Source of the DNA: an uncultured Veillonella sp.
GTDB lineage: Bacteria; Bacillota; Negativicutes; Veillonellales; Veillonellaceae
NCBI RefSeq assembly: GCF_900545795.1
Contig: NZ_URAR01000003.1
Coordinates: 62,001-126,000, forward strand
DNA length: 64,000 bases
Direction: 5' to 3'
The translations under genes were made by a program, and so were the position numbers. This document shows, piece by piece, positions 52,948-61,438 of the stretch; the first letter of the stretch is position 1; every line of letters starts with the position of its first letter. The notes beneath the pieces were generated by a model that did not search any database, was not told where the DNA came from, and saw only the letters and a list, made by a program, of their open reading frames with translations.

Positions 52948-55098
52948 TTAAATGTGCATAACACGATCTTTGATTTCCTTAGTTCGACCTTCATTCCAGA
53001 AGTTTTCTCCTAAGTAACCACAAGTACGACGGATAACGGTGAGTTTATCACGATCTGCATTATGACAGCGAGGGCATTCCCATTGATTGTCATCATTAAC
53101 CTTGATTTCACCATCAAAACCACATACATGACAATAATCAGATTTAGTATTAAATTCAGCATAAGAAATATTATCGTAAATATACTGAATCATAGTCAAT
53201 ACAGCCGGAATATTATTGGTCATGTTAGGAATTTCAGCGTAGGAAATGCAGCCACCAGTCGATTTCTTTTGAAATTCTGACTCAAATTTAAATTTATCAA
53301 ATACATTGATTTCTTCGCGCACATTTACATGATAGCTATTGGTGTAATAGCCTTTATCTGTAATGTCTTCAATTTCACCAAAACGTGCCCGGTCAATCGA
53401 GCTAAAGCGATTCGTCAAGCTCTCTGCTGGCGTACCATAAAGAGCAAAGCCCATATTATGACGCTCTTTCCAAGTCTGAATCGCTGCATTTAAGCGCTCC
53501 ATAACCTTCATAGCAAAAAGGCGGCCCTTTTCTCCAGTATTTGACTCACCGGTGATTAATTTAGTGGCTTCATACATGCCAATATAGCCCATGGAAATAG
53601 TCGCATAGCCCCCTTTTAAGAATTTGCCAATAGGCTCACCTTTTTTAAGACGTGCAATAGCCCCATGTTGCCAATGAATTGGCGACACATCACTGGTTAC
53701 ATTTTTCAATAAATCATAACGAAGCAATAAAGCTTTCTCTACTAAGTCTAAACGTTTATCTAAAATTTCAAAGAAACGCTGTTCACTATGACGTGCTAAA
53801 ATGCCAATTTGAGGTAAATTCAAGCTAACTACGCCCATATTGAAGCGGCCATCAAATACATAGTGGCCTTGCTCATTTTTCCAAGGAGACAAGAAAGCGC
53901 GACAGCCCATAGGACTAAATACATTGCCTTCGTAATTTTCCTTCATTTTCTTCGCAGAAATATAGTCTGGATACATGCGTTTAGCCGTGCATTGAGCAGC
54001 TAATTCAGTTAAATAATAGTACGGTGCATCTGGATGAATATTGTGTTCATCGAGCACGTAAATTAATTTAGGAAAAGCTGGCGTAATATATACATTGGCT
54101 TCATTTTTAACGCCAATAATGCGTTGTTTTAAAATCTCTTCGTCAATGAGTGCCGCTTCCTTAGCGTATTCACTATTAGGGTCAAAATGCATAAACAAAG
54201 TAACAAATGGAGCCTGTCCATTAGTTGTCATCAATGTGTTGATTTGATATTGAATCGTTTGAATGCCATCTTTGACTTCCTTGCGCGTACGCTTCCAAGC
54301 AATTTCTTTGGCCTTTTCCATATCTGGTTTGATGCCATAGATTTCAACTTGCTCTTCCAGTACATTAGCTAAAATTTTATCGTAAGATTTACGCACAAAT
54401 GGAGCTAAAATGCGGTCGATGCCATTGATACTTTGCCCACCATATTGCCCTGATGCCACTTGCGCAATAATCTGAGTCGTTACAGTACACGCCACTTGGA
54501 AAGATTTAGGCGTATCAATTTTCTTGCCATTAATGACAGTGCCATTCGTAAGCATGTCATTCAAATTAATTAAGCAGCAATTGAACATAGGCTGAATAAT
54601 ATAGTCCATATCATGGAAATGAATAGCACCGCTATCATGAGCCTGCACAATATCAGCAGGAATTAATTTACGACGTGCAATATCCTTGCTCACTTCCCCA
54701 GCAATCAAATCGCGTTGCGTTGATACAATAGCTGCATCTTTATTAGAGTTTTCGTCTAAAATTGCCACATTACTGCGGTCTAACAAGCCAAATACATCTT
54801 CGTCAGTCGTATTCACTTTGCGCTTAAAACTCTGTACGGCTTTATAATTTTCATAGGCTCGAGCAGTCGCTGGATTATGGTATTCTAACAGTTTGTAGTA
54901 CACTTGATCTTCAATAGCATAAATAGTTAATGCTTTATCAATCTTATGGGCGTATTCTTCAATTTCATTAGCAATACGATCAGCAAGACCTGCTTCATAT
55001 AAACCAGTACTGCTATTCATGGCTTTTTCAATTGCTATTGCGATTTTTGTTTTATCAAATGGTACCTTTTGGCCATCCCGTTTAATTACCTCTAACAC
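52948..55098 (-). CDS. nrdD: Anaerobic ribonucleoside-triphosphate reductase
   Basis: Reduces NTPs to dNTPs without oxygen using a glycyl radical. 716 aa: N-terminal ATP-cone (MLEVIKRDGQKVPFDKTKIA), catalytic barrel with YAGTPAESL-like ALYGTPAESLTNRF, C-terminal zinc site with two Cys pairs (CHVCGFDG and CPRCHN), and glycyl radical in RRTCGYLGENFWNEGRTKEI. GTG start with GGAGGCATAGCT. A candidate NrdR box lies 30-45 bp upstream. Confidence 0.96.
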   Translation of the reverse strand: MLEVIKRDGQKVPFDKTKIAIAIEKAMNSSTGLYEAGLADRIANEIEEYAHKIDKALTIYAIEDQVYYKLLEYHNPATARAYENYKAVQSFKRKVNTTDEDVFGLLDRSNVAILDENSNKDAAIVSTQRDLIAGEVSKDIARRKLIPADIVQAHDSGAIHFHDMDYIIQPMFNCCLINLNDMLTNGTVINGKKIDTPKSFQVACTVTTQIIAQVASGQYGGQSINGIDRILAPFVRKSYDKILANVLEEQVEIYGIKPDMEKAKEIAWKRTRKEVKDGIQTIQYQINTLMTTNGQAPFVTLFMHFDPNSEYAKEAALIDEEILKQRIIGVKNEANVYITPAFPKLIYVLDEHNIHPDAPYYYLTELAAQCTAKRMYPDYISAKKMKENYEGNVFSPMGCRAFLSPWKNEQGHYVFDGRFNMGVVSLNLPQIGILARHSEQRFFEILDKRLDLVEKALLLRYDLLKNVTSDVSPIHWQHGAIARLKKGEPIGKFLKGGYATISMGYIGMYEATKLITGESNTGEKGRLFAMKVMERLNAAIQTWKERHNMGFALYGTPAESLTNRFSSIDRARFGEIEDITDKGYYTNSYHVNVREEINVFDKFKFESEFQKKSTGGCISYAEIPNMTNNIPAVLTMIQYIYDNISYAEFNTKSDYCHVCGFDGEIKVNDDNQWECPRCHNADRDKLTVIRRTCGYLGENFWNEGRTKEIKDRVMHI

Positions 55099-55127
55099 AG
55101 CTATGCCTCCTATAGTTTCTTCATTTT

Positions 55128-55143
55128 ATACAATATATAGTAT
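55128..55143. promoter_or_regulatory. Candidate NrdR box
   Basis: ATACAATATATAGTAT carries the core CwATATATwG of NrdR sites and sits just upstream of nrdD. NrdR usually binds two boxes; the only second candidate is about 200 bp away and weaker. Confidence 0.4.
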
Positions 55144-55264
55144 ATAACCAAAGCGTAAATAACTATTCTCCTGAAAAGAACAGAAAAAAATTAAGTGACT
55201 ACTAAGAGTCACTAGCTCTTATATGCCAGTCCCTACTAGCTCTTTTATTTTTACACTTATAAAA

Positions 55265-55307
55265 AAGATATTGTATAATTAAGTTCTTGTTAATTATACA
55301 ATATCTT
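55265..55307 (-). terminator. AT-rich terminator after the AMP-binding ligase gene
   Basis: Perfect 18-bp stem AAGATATTGTATAATTAA / TTAATTATACAATATCTT, 7-nt loop, then TTTT on the minus strand. Confidence 0.75.
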
Positions 55308-55466
55308 GTAGCGCATTTCAATATTTTATACTATATATAATAGGCATAAGGAAAAATGAGGTTTGGCACCTCTCCGCGAAAGTCTTCTCGCTCTACTTTA
55401 TTTTCCCGATTTTCATGCGTCTATTTGCGTTCTAATAAGCGGCTCTACCAATTAATGACTGGTTTG

Positions 55467-56933
55467 TCATTTTTCTGCGCGTTCCTCATAGAGAGCACGT
55501 AAAGCCCCTAAATCAATTTTTGACGCATTCGTCAGTGGTAACTCTTTAAGCCAGAATATATGCTTTGGACATTCCTTTGGTAAGAAACGTTTATGAATGG
55601 CTCGACTAATTGTTTCAGCCAAAGCCCCTTCAGTAGGCACTATAAAGGCTACAGGCTGTGCTCCACGCAAGTCATCGTCCACAGCTAGCACTACTACATC
55701 ATCTATGCCATCAACGCATAATAGTTCTGATTCTAAATAAGGAAGAGATAATTTATAGCCCCCACGATTAATAATCGCATCGGCGCGGCCTTTAAAATAT
55801 AAACGCCCTGTAGCTGAAAATTCACCCACATCGCCTACAGAGAACGGTCGATCTATACCTTCAATACCATATGGCGTATCTACTTTAATGCAGGACTTTT
55901 CATCTAAACTCACCGAGACTCCTTTAAAAGCATATCCTACTGTATTAGGCTCTTCAAGCCACTCATCAAAGGTGCAATACGTAATATAATTTAACTCACT
56001 GGCCCCATAATATAAAATACATTCGGTTTGTGGCTGTTTCTTTTTTAAATTTAATACTAGTTTATAATCTAATAATTGTGATCCCGTAAAAATAAGCTGA
56101 AGTGTAGATACATTGTCTTTTAAACAAGGTAACAGCATGCGAAGTTTCGTCGGCAACACATACATGTGAGTAACGCCCCATTGCACTAATAATTGGTACC
56201 ATCGCTTAGGTCGTAACACTCCCGCCACAATCGTGGTGCCACCAGCATAGAGCATGGCTAATAGACTATTCAAATTACCTGTAAAACTCATGCTCCCATG
56301 GATAAATAAGATGCTCTCAGTTTGCACTTTAAACACGCGATTTTGCTCGTCAAAAAAATCCACCCAACTCCTTAGACTACGCCAAAGCACCTTAGGCAGA
56401 CCGGTGGTACCTGATGTAAGCACACCAAAAGAGGCCTGCTCTGGAATGGCTAATTTAGATATATAAAATGAGCTAGTCTCACTAATCAGAGCTTCCTCCT
56501 CCGCCATTTCACAGCCCTTATCTACTAGACTATAATCAACTGACTCTAATTTATAACGAGTCAATAGCTCACCACGGCGCTTTTCATTTAAATCAGCATG
56601 GCAAATAATTGGTCTACGCCCTTCATAAATAGCCCGTAACCAAGCAACTAATTGTGATTTTATATTATACGTTTGGATGAGTTCTACTACGGAATATCTC
56701 ACTCCATTTGATATGGTAGTTTCAGAATTAGTGGCAGTTTTAAAATTAGTGTCATTATCAGTCTTAGTAGCTTCATTAGTTTTAATATTATCTTTCACGT
56801 CCCAAGCCCTGGTAATTTCATCCCATAAAGCTTTATAGCTTATCACTTCATCTTCAATGACTAGTGCGGCCTTTTGAGGCTGTGTGCGACTATATAATTC
56901 CAATCGTTGAAATAATTCATGCTCTGTTCCCAA
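55467..56933 (-). CDS. AMP-binding acyl-CoA/acid ligase-like protein
   Basis: 488 aa ANL-superfamily enzyme that would activate a carboxylic acid as acyl-AMP. ATP-binding motif FGVLTSGTTGLPKVLWRS, the A5-like YYGASELNYITYCTFDEW, the hinge-side GRADAIINRGGYKLSLPYLE, and a C-terminal Lys in TNASKIDLGAL. An Asn/Thr/Lys-rich insert (about 48-75) interrupts the N-terminal domain and has an ATTAGT-like DNA repeat. TTG start behind GGAGGTTGTACTT. Fourth gene of the hotdog-bioY-thiolase-ligase operon. Substrate unknown. Confidence 0.78.
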   Translation of the reverse strand: MGTEHELFQRLELYSRTQPQKAALVIEDEVISYKALWDEITRAWDVKDNIKTNEATKTDNDTNFKTATNSETTISNGVRYSVVELIQTYNIKSQLVAWLRAIYEGRRPIICHADLNEKRRGELLTRYKLESVDYSLVDKGCEMAEEEALISETSSFYISKLAIPEQASFGVLTSGTTGLPKVLWRSLRSWVDFFDEQNRVFKVQTESILFIHGSMSFTGNLNSLLAMLYAGGTTIVAGVLRPKRWYQLLVQWGVTHMYVLPTKLRMLLPCLKDNVSTLQLIFTGSQLLDYKLVLNLKKKQPQTECILYYGASELNYITYCTFDEWLEEPNTVGYAFKGVSVSLDEKSCIKVDTPYGIEGIDRPFSVGDVGEFSATGRLYFKGRADAIINRGGYKLSLPYLESELLCVDGIDDVVVLAVDDDLRGAQPVAFIVPTEGALAETISRAIHKRFLPKECPKHIFWLKELPLTNASKIDLGALRALYEERAEK

Positions 56934-56976
56934 AAGTACAACCTCCTCTAGTCAAGGAAAACGAAAACAACTACGC

Positions 56977-58329
56977 CTATACCTGCCGTTCAATTAGCAT
57001 GGCTACGCCCGTGCCACCAGCACCAGCTATAGCGGTCACACCATAATGGCCATCACAATGCTTCAAAGCAGCCATCAAATGCAATAAATTCACAGCCCCT
57101 GAAGCACCATAAGCATGACCATACGCTAAAGCTCCGCCCAATTGATTGTATTTGTGCACATGTTCTTTATATGCTCGTTCGAAAAGTACATCAATGACTG
57201 CAAATGCTTCATTCCATTCCACTGCATCCATATCGTCCATGGTCAAGTGATTTCGTTTCAAAATAGCCTCCGTACTCTGCCACGCCCCTTCTGGACTTAA
57301 TTGTGGTGCTCCCGCCCAAGGTAAAATATCTACAATTTTAAATTCTTGTGGCTCTGTAGTTAAACCTACAAAGGCAGCGCCATCATGAGTGTAACAAGTA
57401 TTGGCTGCCGTAAGCAAAGAGTCTCTATGTAAAATAGGTGGCATTCGATCTAACAATCGCTGAGACATGCGAGACTTAATACTTTCATCCTTAAAATCAG
57501 AGCGACTCAATTCATATCTCATAACATCTTCTAATCCAGCCTTCTCATAGTCCATAGGAGGGACAAATCCAGCTGTCTTATGATCCATGTTCGCGACTAA
57601 TTTAGCCGTCTTATGCTCCACTAATTGATTCGTCTTATGCTCCACTAATTTAGCCGTCGCCTGTTCCATGATTGAACCTAATTCGACTTTTAAAATAGAG
57701 TTAGGCACAATATACTTCTCCAGAAGCTGTTTCTCCTTAGCTTCTACAGCTAGAGAATGACTTCGCAAGGTCCAAAAATCTAATTCCTCTTTAGTCATAC
57801 TATGTTTACAAGCTGTAGCATGGGCCCCTTCTAACATCGTTGCAGGCGAAAGAGTATGTGGCGAAAATTGTGCCACCATATATTGCCCATTTGCCTTCTC
57901 ATGGTCTGCATTATACGGCATCTGCTTAAAGCGACTATCCTCAGGACTATATACGCGCATTGGCTGCAAAGAGCAACTCTCCATACCGCCAGCTATAAGA
58001 TTCTCTACTAGTCCGCTGCGAATAGCGCGAAATCCTTGCCCTATAGCCATGGCTGATGAAGCACATTGCATGTCTACAGTATAACTGGGTACTGCTTCGC
58101 CATAAGCGGAGTACAAAGACATAAGCCGCCCTATATTCCCACCCGTGCCGACTGCATTACCACAGATAATTTCCTCTGCCTTATAACCTTGGCGATGCAG
58201 TTCATTTAATACGGCAGCACCTAAAAATTCTGGCCGTATCATTTTATATTGTCCCTTATAAACACCAATGGGCGTCCTAAGGCCGCCCATTATATATACA
58301 TTGGGAAAAGAATTTACTTGTTTTACCAT
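56977..58329 (-). CDS. Atypical thiolase lacking the second catalytic cysteine
   Basis: 450 aa thiolase-fold protein. The nucleophile is C89 in TVDMQCASSAMAIGQGFR, and NEAFA and GGALAYGHAYGASGAVNLL give the Asn and His of the active site (GHA instead of GHP). The final CxGGGxG motif reads AGAGGTG, so the acid/base Cys is Ala. The remaining Cys-His-Asn set resembles non-degradative condensing enzymes. A repeated insert (KLVEHKT twice, then a diverged copy) adds about 35 residues at about 225-265. I start at the ATG at 58329 behind GAGGG. Neighbours suggest acyl-chain building rather than breakdown; inference. Confidence 0.78.
   Translation of the reverse strand: MVKQVNSFPNVYIMGGLRTPIGVYKGQYKMIRPEFLGAAVLNELHRQGYKAEEIICGNAVGTGGNIGRLMSLYSAYGEAVPSYTVDMQCASSAMAIGQGFRAIRSGLVENLIAGGMESCSLQPMRVYSPEDSRFKQMPYNADHEKANGQYMVAQFSPHTLSPATMLEGAHATACKHSMTKEELDFWTLRSHSLAVEAKEKQLLEKYIVPNSILKVELGSIMEQATAKLVEHKTNQLVEHKTAKLVANMDHKTAGFVPPMDYEKAGLEDVMRYELSRSDFKDESIKSRMSQRLLDRMPPILHRDSLLTAANTCYTHDGAAFVGLTTEPQEFKIVDILPWAGAPQLSPEGAWQSTEAILKRNHLTMDDMDAVEWNEAFAVIDVLFERAYKEHVHKYNQLGGALAYGHAYGASGAVNLLHLMAALKHCDGHYGVTAIAGAGGTGVAMLIERQV
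57608..57650. repeat. In-frame 24-bp repeat in the thiolase gene
   Basis: GTCTTATGCTCCACTAATT occurs at 57608 and 57632, exactly 24 bp apart, with diverged copies on both sides. Confidence 0.75.
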
Positions 58330-58378
58330 TCCATACCCTCTTATATATGTTATTCTCAAAATATTCTCTAAAATACTC

Positions 58379-58540
58379 TTTAAGTCAATACTTTCAATAT
58401 GCCTTAAATCAATACTAATACTTGTAATATACCTTAAACAATATGAATACTCGCAATAATCTTAGACTCAAGGCCAAGATTAACAATACACTTTAAATCA
58501 TTTCAAATACTAGTAATACGTTGTAAATCAACCTAAATAC
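58379..58540. repeat. Degenerate ~30-bp tandem repeat before the thiolase gene
   Basis: Recurring CTTAAATCAATACT..GTAATAC-like units fill the gap between bioY and the thiolase gene and reach the bioY stop. Confidence 0.55.
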
Positions 58541-59051
58541 CAGCCCGTTTCATCGCCACTGCAATCCACGCAGCAATAAAACATTTTACAATGTCTAAAG
58601 GAATAAATGGAGCGGAAAAACTCCAAAATGCTTGCATGAAAGATAAATTACTATAAATCATGCCCCCTGCCATGCCCATTAAATGAGTAATTGGAATTGT
58701 AATAATAGTAGCGCGAATAAAGTAAGACAATACTTTATTTGGCCCCTTAAAAATACTCAATAATGTATAAGCAATAGGAAAACTCCAAATGAATCCCCCA
58801 GTAGGTCCAAACAATTTAGCCATGCCACTAGCACCACCTGTATATACAGGAAGACCAATAGCGCCTAATAATACATATAAGCACAATGTAATAAATGCTT
58901 CTTTAGGTGGTAACATCAAACCGATTAAACAAAATACGATCGTCAAGGCCGTTACCATGCCTGGCACTAAAGGCAATGGAAAGGATAAAAATGCTGCAAT
59001 CCCACAAAGGGCTACTAGCAAGGCCATTTTAGTAATTGTTCGAGTATTCAA
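58533..59051 (-). CDS. bioY: BioY biotin transporter component
   Basis: Substrate-capture membrane subunit for biotin, working alone or with an ECF module. 172 aa, six hydrophobic helices: ITKMALLVALCGIAAFLSFP, the GGASGMAKLFGPTGGFIWSF signature, and PFIPLDIVKCFIAAWIAVAM. The start is TTG behind GGAAGTG. Second gene of an operon with hotdog, thiolase and ligase genes, with a possible BirA operator at the operon promoter. Confidence 0.92.
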   Translation of the reverse strand: MNTRTITKMALLVALCGIAAFLSFPLPLVPGMVTALTIVFCLIGLMLPPKEAFITLCLYVLLGAIGLPVYTGGASGMAKLFGPTGGFIWSFPIAYTLLSIFKGPNKVLSYFIRATIITIPITHLMGMAGGMIYSNLSFMQAFWSFSAPFIPLDIVKCFIAAWIAVAMKRAGI

Positions 59052-59080
59052 AATCTACACTTCCTTTATAATAATAAATG

Positions 59081-59965
59081 CTAAGATTTCCATGTAAGCT
59101 TAGCTGTAAATACTATTTTATTTTCTACTTTAGCTGAAATATTTCGATCTGTTTCGTCCAGTTCAAATACCAGCTCTTCATTGGCATGTACAGGTGCTCT
59201 AAATTTCATATCGACTTTCTGTATAGTAGTCTGACTTAAGTCTGTAGTCGCTTGAAACTCTGTAACCTCTTGAAAAACCGTAATTCCTTGAAAATCCCTA
59301 ATCCCTTGAAAATCTGCTTTTTTACATAAGACTTGCGGTATACACTGCAATAATAACTTCTCCAACAATAAGCAGCCCGGTACTACATAGGGCGCATTAC
59401 GATGGATAAGATTTTCATCCTCCACAGCAAAAACAAAGTCCAATATCTCTTCTTTTGAAATGACTAGAGGTTTTATTCCTTCACCACTCGCACTAGACAT
59501 GCTCTTACACTCTACAGACAGTGAAGTTTTATAATCACTTGTATCTCTCTGTATACGTTGTACTAATTCACTTAATTGCATATTACAGGCCTGCATGGTG
59601 AGCCAAAATGCCTTCTTATTATAGTCAACTGATTTAGGAATAGACTGTTCGTAAGAAAAAGCAGTAGTATTAGCAATCACAGTATTAGTATTAGTATTTG
59701 TATTAGTATTAGTATTAGTCTTAGCAGTAATAGTAGCACTATCATCTAAAGCATACTCTTTACTTAGCCCAACAGCCTCGCTACATTTACCCAGGGATTC
59801 ACTATTTCGTGCTTCTTCGTCACATCCACAAGAGGGCGCCAGCCATTGCCAAGTTAATTTACCAATGACAACGTCCTTGGGGCAATCCGGATAGGACTTG
59901 ATGAGCGTTTTAAACAGTGTACGCAAAGTATTTTGCGTGTACTGCATTATTACTGGACCGTCCAT
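59081..59965 (-). CDS. Hotdog-fold protein, MaoC-like dehydratase candidate
   Basis: 294 aa. The C-terminal half shows a hotdog/MaoC-like pattern: FVFAVEDENLIHRNAPYVVP then GCLLLEKLLLQ, and a final VDMKFRAPVHANEELVFELD. The E/N...H arrangement suits an enoyl-CoA or ACP hydratase. Two low-complexity inserts are unusual: an Asn/Thr dipeptide tract (about 82-98, from a 6-bp repeat) and a six-residue repeat (DFQGIR, DFQGIT, VFQEVT, EFQATT; 18-bp DNA repeat at 59252-59323). ATG behind GGGAGG. First gene of the operon, behind a consensus promoter. Function inferred; homology is moderate. Confidence 0.6.
   Translation of the reverse strand: MDGPVIMQYTQNTLRTLFKTLIKSYPDCPKDVVIGKLTWQWLAPSCGCDEEARNSESLGKCSEAVGLSKEYALDDSATITAKTNTNTNTNTNTNTVIANTTAFSYEQSIPKSVDYNKKAFWLTMQACNMQLSELVQRIQRDTSDYKTSLSVECKSMSSASGEGIKPLVISKEEILDFVFAVEDENLIHRNAPYVVPGCLLLEKLLLQCIPQVLCKKADFQGIRDFQGITVFQEVTEFQATTDLSQTTIQKVDMKFRAPVHANEELVFELDETDRNISAKVENKIVFTAKLTWKS
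59252..59323. repeat. In-frame 18-bp repeat, 4 units
   Basis: CTTGAAA units start at 59252, 59270, 59288 and 59306, exactly 18 bp apart, inside the hotdog gene. Confidence 0.8.
59681..59722. repeat. In-frame AGTATT hexanucleotide repeat, 7 units
   Basis: Seven AGTATT units, five perfect and two with one change (TGTATT, AGTCTT). It encodes an Asn-Thr tract. Length changes would keep the frame. Confidence 0.85.
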
Positions 59966-60016
59966 CTTAGCCTCCCTACTGGCGCCTACCTATAAAATCC
60001 CTTACAATCTGTTTTG

Positions 60017-60045
60017 ATTATATATAAGCTAGGCTCTTTTGTCAA
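60017..60045 (-). promoter_or_regulatory. Consensus promoter of the hotdog-bioY-thiolase-ligase operon
   Basis: Minus-strand -35 TTGACA (60040-60045), 17-bp spacer, -10 TATAAT (60017-60022). It lies about 55 bp before the hotdog gene start. Confidence 0.8.
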
Positions 60046-60070
60046 CCCAACTAAATTCATTAGTTAACTA
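60039..60070. promoter_or_regulatory. Candidate BirA-type operator
   Basis: TTGTCAACC, 14-bp spacer, AGTTAACTA. It resembles the TTGTTAACC-N14/15-GGTTAACAA pattern of biotin repressor sites and overlaps the -35 box. An extra GTTAAC lies at 60074-60079. Matching is imperfect (6 of 9 positions symmetrical). Confidence 0.35.
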
Positions 60071-60183
60071 TATGTTAACCATCCATGCATCAATAGCTAA
60101 ATGGATTTATAACTTGGGGCACAAGCAGTACTGCAGCTCATCCTGTTTTATCACAATCAAAGCGATACACTATATCCATATAA
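60071..60183. other. Remaining gap between the hotdog operon and the galU terminator
   Basis: No RNA gene, ORF or clear promoter recognised. It completes the 336-bp intergenic stretch 59966-60301, otherwise filled by the promoter, terminator and repeat entries. Confidence 0.4.
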
Positions 60184-60222
60184 AAAACTCCCTATGAACT
60201 TTTCCTAGCTCATAGGGAGTTT
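60184..60222 (-). terminator. Terminator of galU
   Basis: AAAACTCCCTATGA pairs with TCATAGGGAGTTTT, followed by TT on the minus strand. It is separated from the galU stop by a tandem repeat. Confidence 0.85.
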
Positions 60223-60298
60223 TACACTTTTACACTTTTACACTTTTATTACTTTTACACTTTTATTACTTTTACACTTATATTACTTATATTACTTT
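60223..60298. repeat. Short tandem repeat between galU and its terminator
   Basis: Units of TTTACACT and TTTATTAC alternate for about 75 bp directly after the galU stop. Confidence 0.75.
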
Positions 60299-60301
60299 AG
60301 C

Positions 60302-61186
60302 TTAATTTTCTTTATCTTGCTCTAAACTATTAGCCAAATTTAGCAAGTACTCTTTAAAATCTTCACCGCATAATGGTGATTGTAAACCATACTCCACAGT
60401 CGCTTGTAAATAACCCAAGCGATCGCCAATATCATAACGCTTACCTTCATAGCTTAAAGCATATACTTTGCCAGAAAGTCGTGCTAAGGCATCAGTAAGC
60501 TGAATTTCATTGCCAGCTCCCTGTGGCGTATGCTCTAATAATTCAAAAATTTCAGGCTCCAATACATAGCGCCCTAATACCGCCAAATTAGACGGAGCTA
60601 AATCGCGACTTGGTTTTTCAACTAAACCTTCCACTTCATATAAATTAGAATTAATAGGCTTGCCCGCTACAATACCATAAGAACTTACCTTATCCTGTGG
60701 CACATACTGTGCCCCTAAGATAGTGCCACCACGTTCATTATAACAATCAATCAATTGCTTCAAGCAAGGATATTCAGGATTATATACCACATCATCACCA
60801 AGAAGCACGGCAAATGGTTCATTGCCTATAAATGCTTTAGCACAAAGCACTGCATCACCTAAGCCTCTAGGCGCCTTTTGGCGGATAAAATGAACGCGAA
60901 TATTCGCCAAAGACCGTACCATATTAAGCTGTTGTTGCTTCCCTTGTTGCTGCAATAGTTGTTCTAATTCCACGCTCGTATCAAAATGGTCTTCAATAGC
61001 TCGCTTATTGCGCCCTGTAATAATAAGAATTTCTTCAATGCCAGAAGCTAAGGCTTCTTCTACAATGTATTGAATGGCTGGTGTATCAACAATGGGGAGC
61101 ATTTCCTTTGGTTGTGCCTTAGTGGCTGGCAAAAATCGCGTACCAAAACCGGCCGCCGGAATTACAGCTTTTCTTACAGTTTTCAT
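60302..61186 (-). CDS. galU: UTP-glucose-1-phosphate uridylyltransferase
   Basis: Makes UDP-glucose for surface polysaccharide and lipid synthesis. 294 aa nucleotidyltransferase: the signature PAAGFGTRFLPATKAQPKEM with its metal and nucleotide-binding residues, GLGDAVLCAKAFIGNEPFAV and GDD in LLGDDVV, and VEKPSRDLAPSNLAVLGRYV. Usual length. ATG behind GAGG. It stands alone between the outer-membrane genes and the bioY operon, and could supply UDP-glucose to the epimerase at 3461-4378. Confidence 0.96.
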   Translation of the reverse strand: MKTVRKAVIPAAGFGTRFLPATKAQPKEMLPIVDTPAIQYIVEEALASGIEEILIITGRNKRAIEDHFDTSVELEQLLQQQGKQQQLNMVRSLANIRVHFIRQKAPRGLGDAVLCAKAFIGNEPFAVLLGDDVVYNPEYPCLKQLIDCYNERGGTILGAQYVPQDKVSSYGIVAGKPINSNLYEVEGLVEKPSRDLAPSNLAVLGRYVLEPEIFELLEHTPQGAGNEIQLTDALARLSGKVYALSYEGKRYDIGDRLGYLQATVEYGLQSPLCGEDFKEYLLNLANSLEQDKEN

Positions 61187-61363
61187 AATAAGACCTCACT
61201 TAACCAAAATAAATCAAAAATCCCCTTGCGATCTCTCACCTAAAGACCATTTCTCATAGCCCATATAAGTCATGACTCATAATTTTACATCTTATATATC
61301 ACTTATTATTCACAATTTTGACTGAATAAGAGACTCTATATCCATGCAGCAGCACATAAGAGA

Positions 61364-61391
61364 AACCTGTCATACCTAAATATGACAGGTT
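61364..61391 (-). terminator. Hairpin after the LptD-like gene
   Basis: AACCTGTCATA pairs with TATGACAGGTT, 6-nt loop. Only a weak T run follows on the minus strand. Confidence 0.55.
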
Positions 61392-61438
61392 ATTGCGCTA
61401 TATTCTAAAATACTCTAAATTCTAAAACACGCTATAAA

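Larger units (their letters stand above)
55099..55466. other. Gap upstream of nrdD
   Basis: About 370 bp holding the NrdR-like box, the terminator of the ligase gene and, near 55331-55340, a weaker NrdR-like sequence (CTATATATAA). A GC-richer patch at 55360-55460 matched no tRNA or other RNA that I know. Confidence 0.4.

Noticed and set aside
55360..55460. tRNA gene upstream of nrdD
   Set aside because: The GC-richer patch has no cloverleaf pairing or T-loop sequence that I can find.
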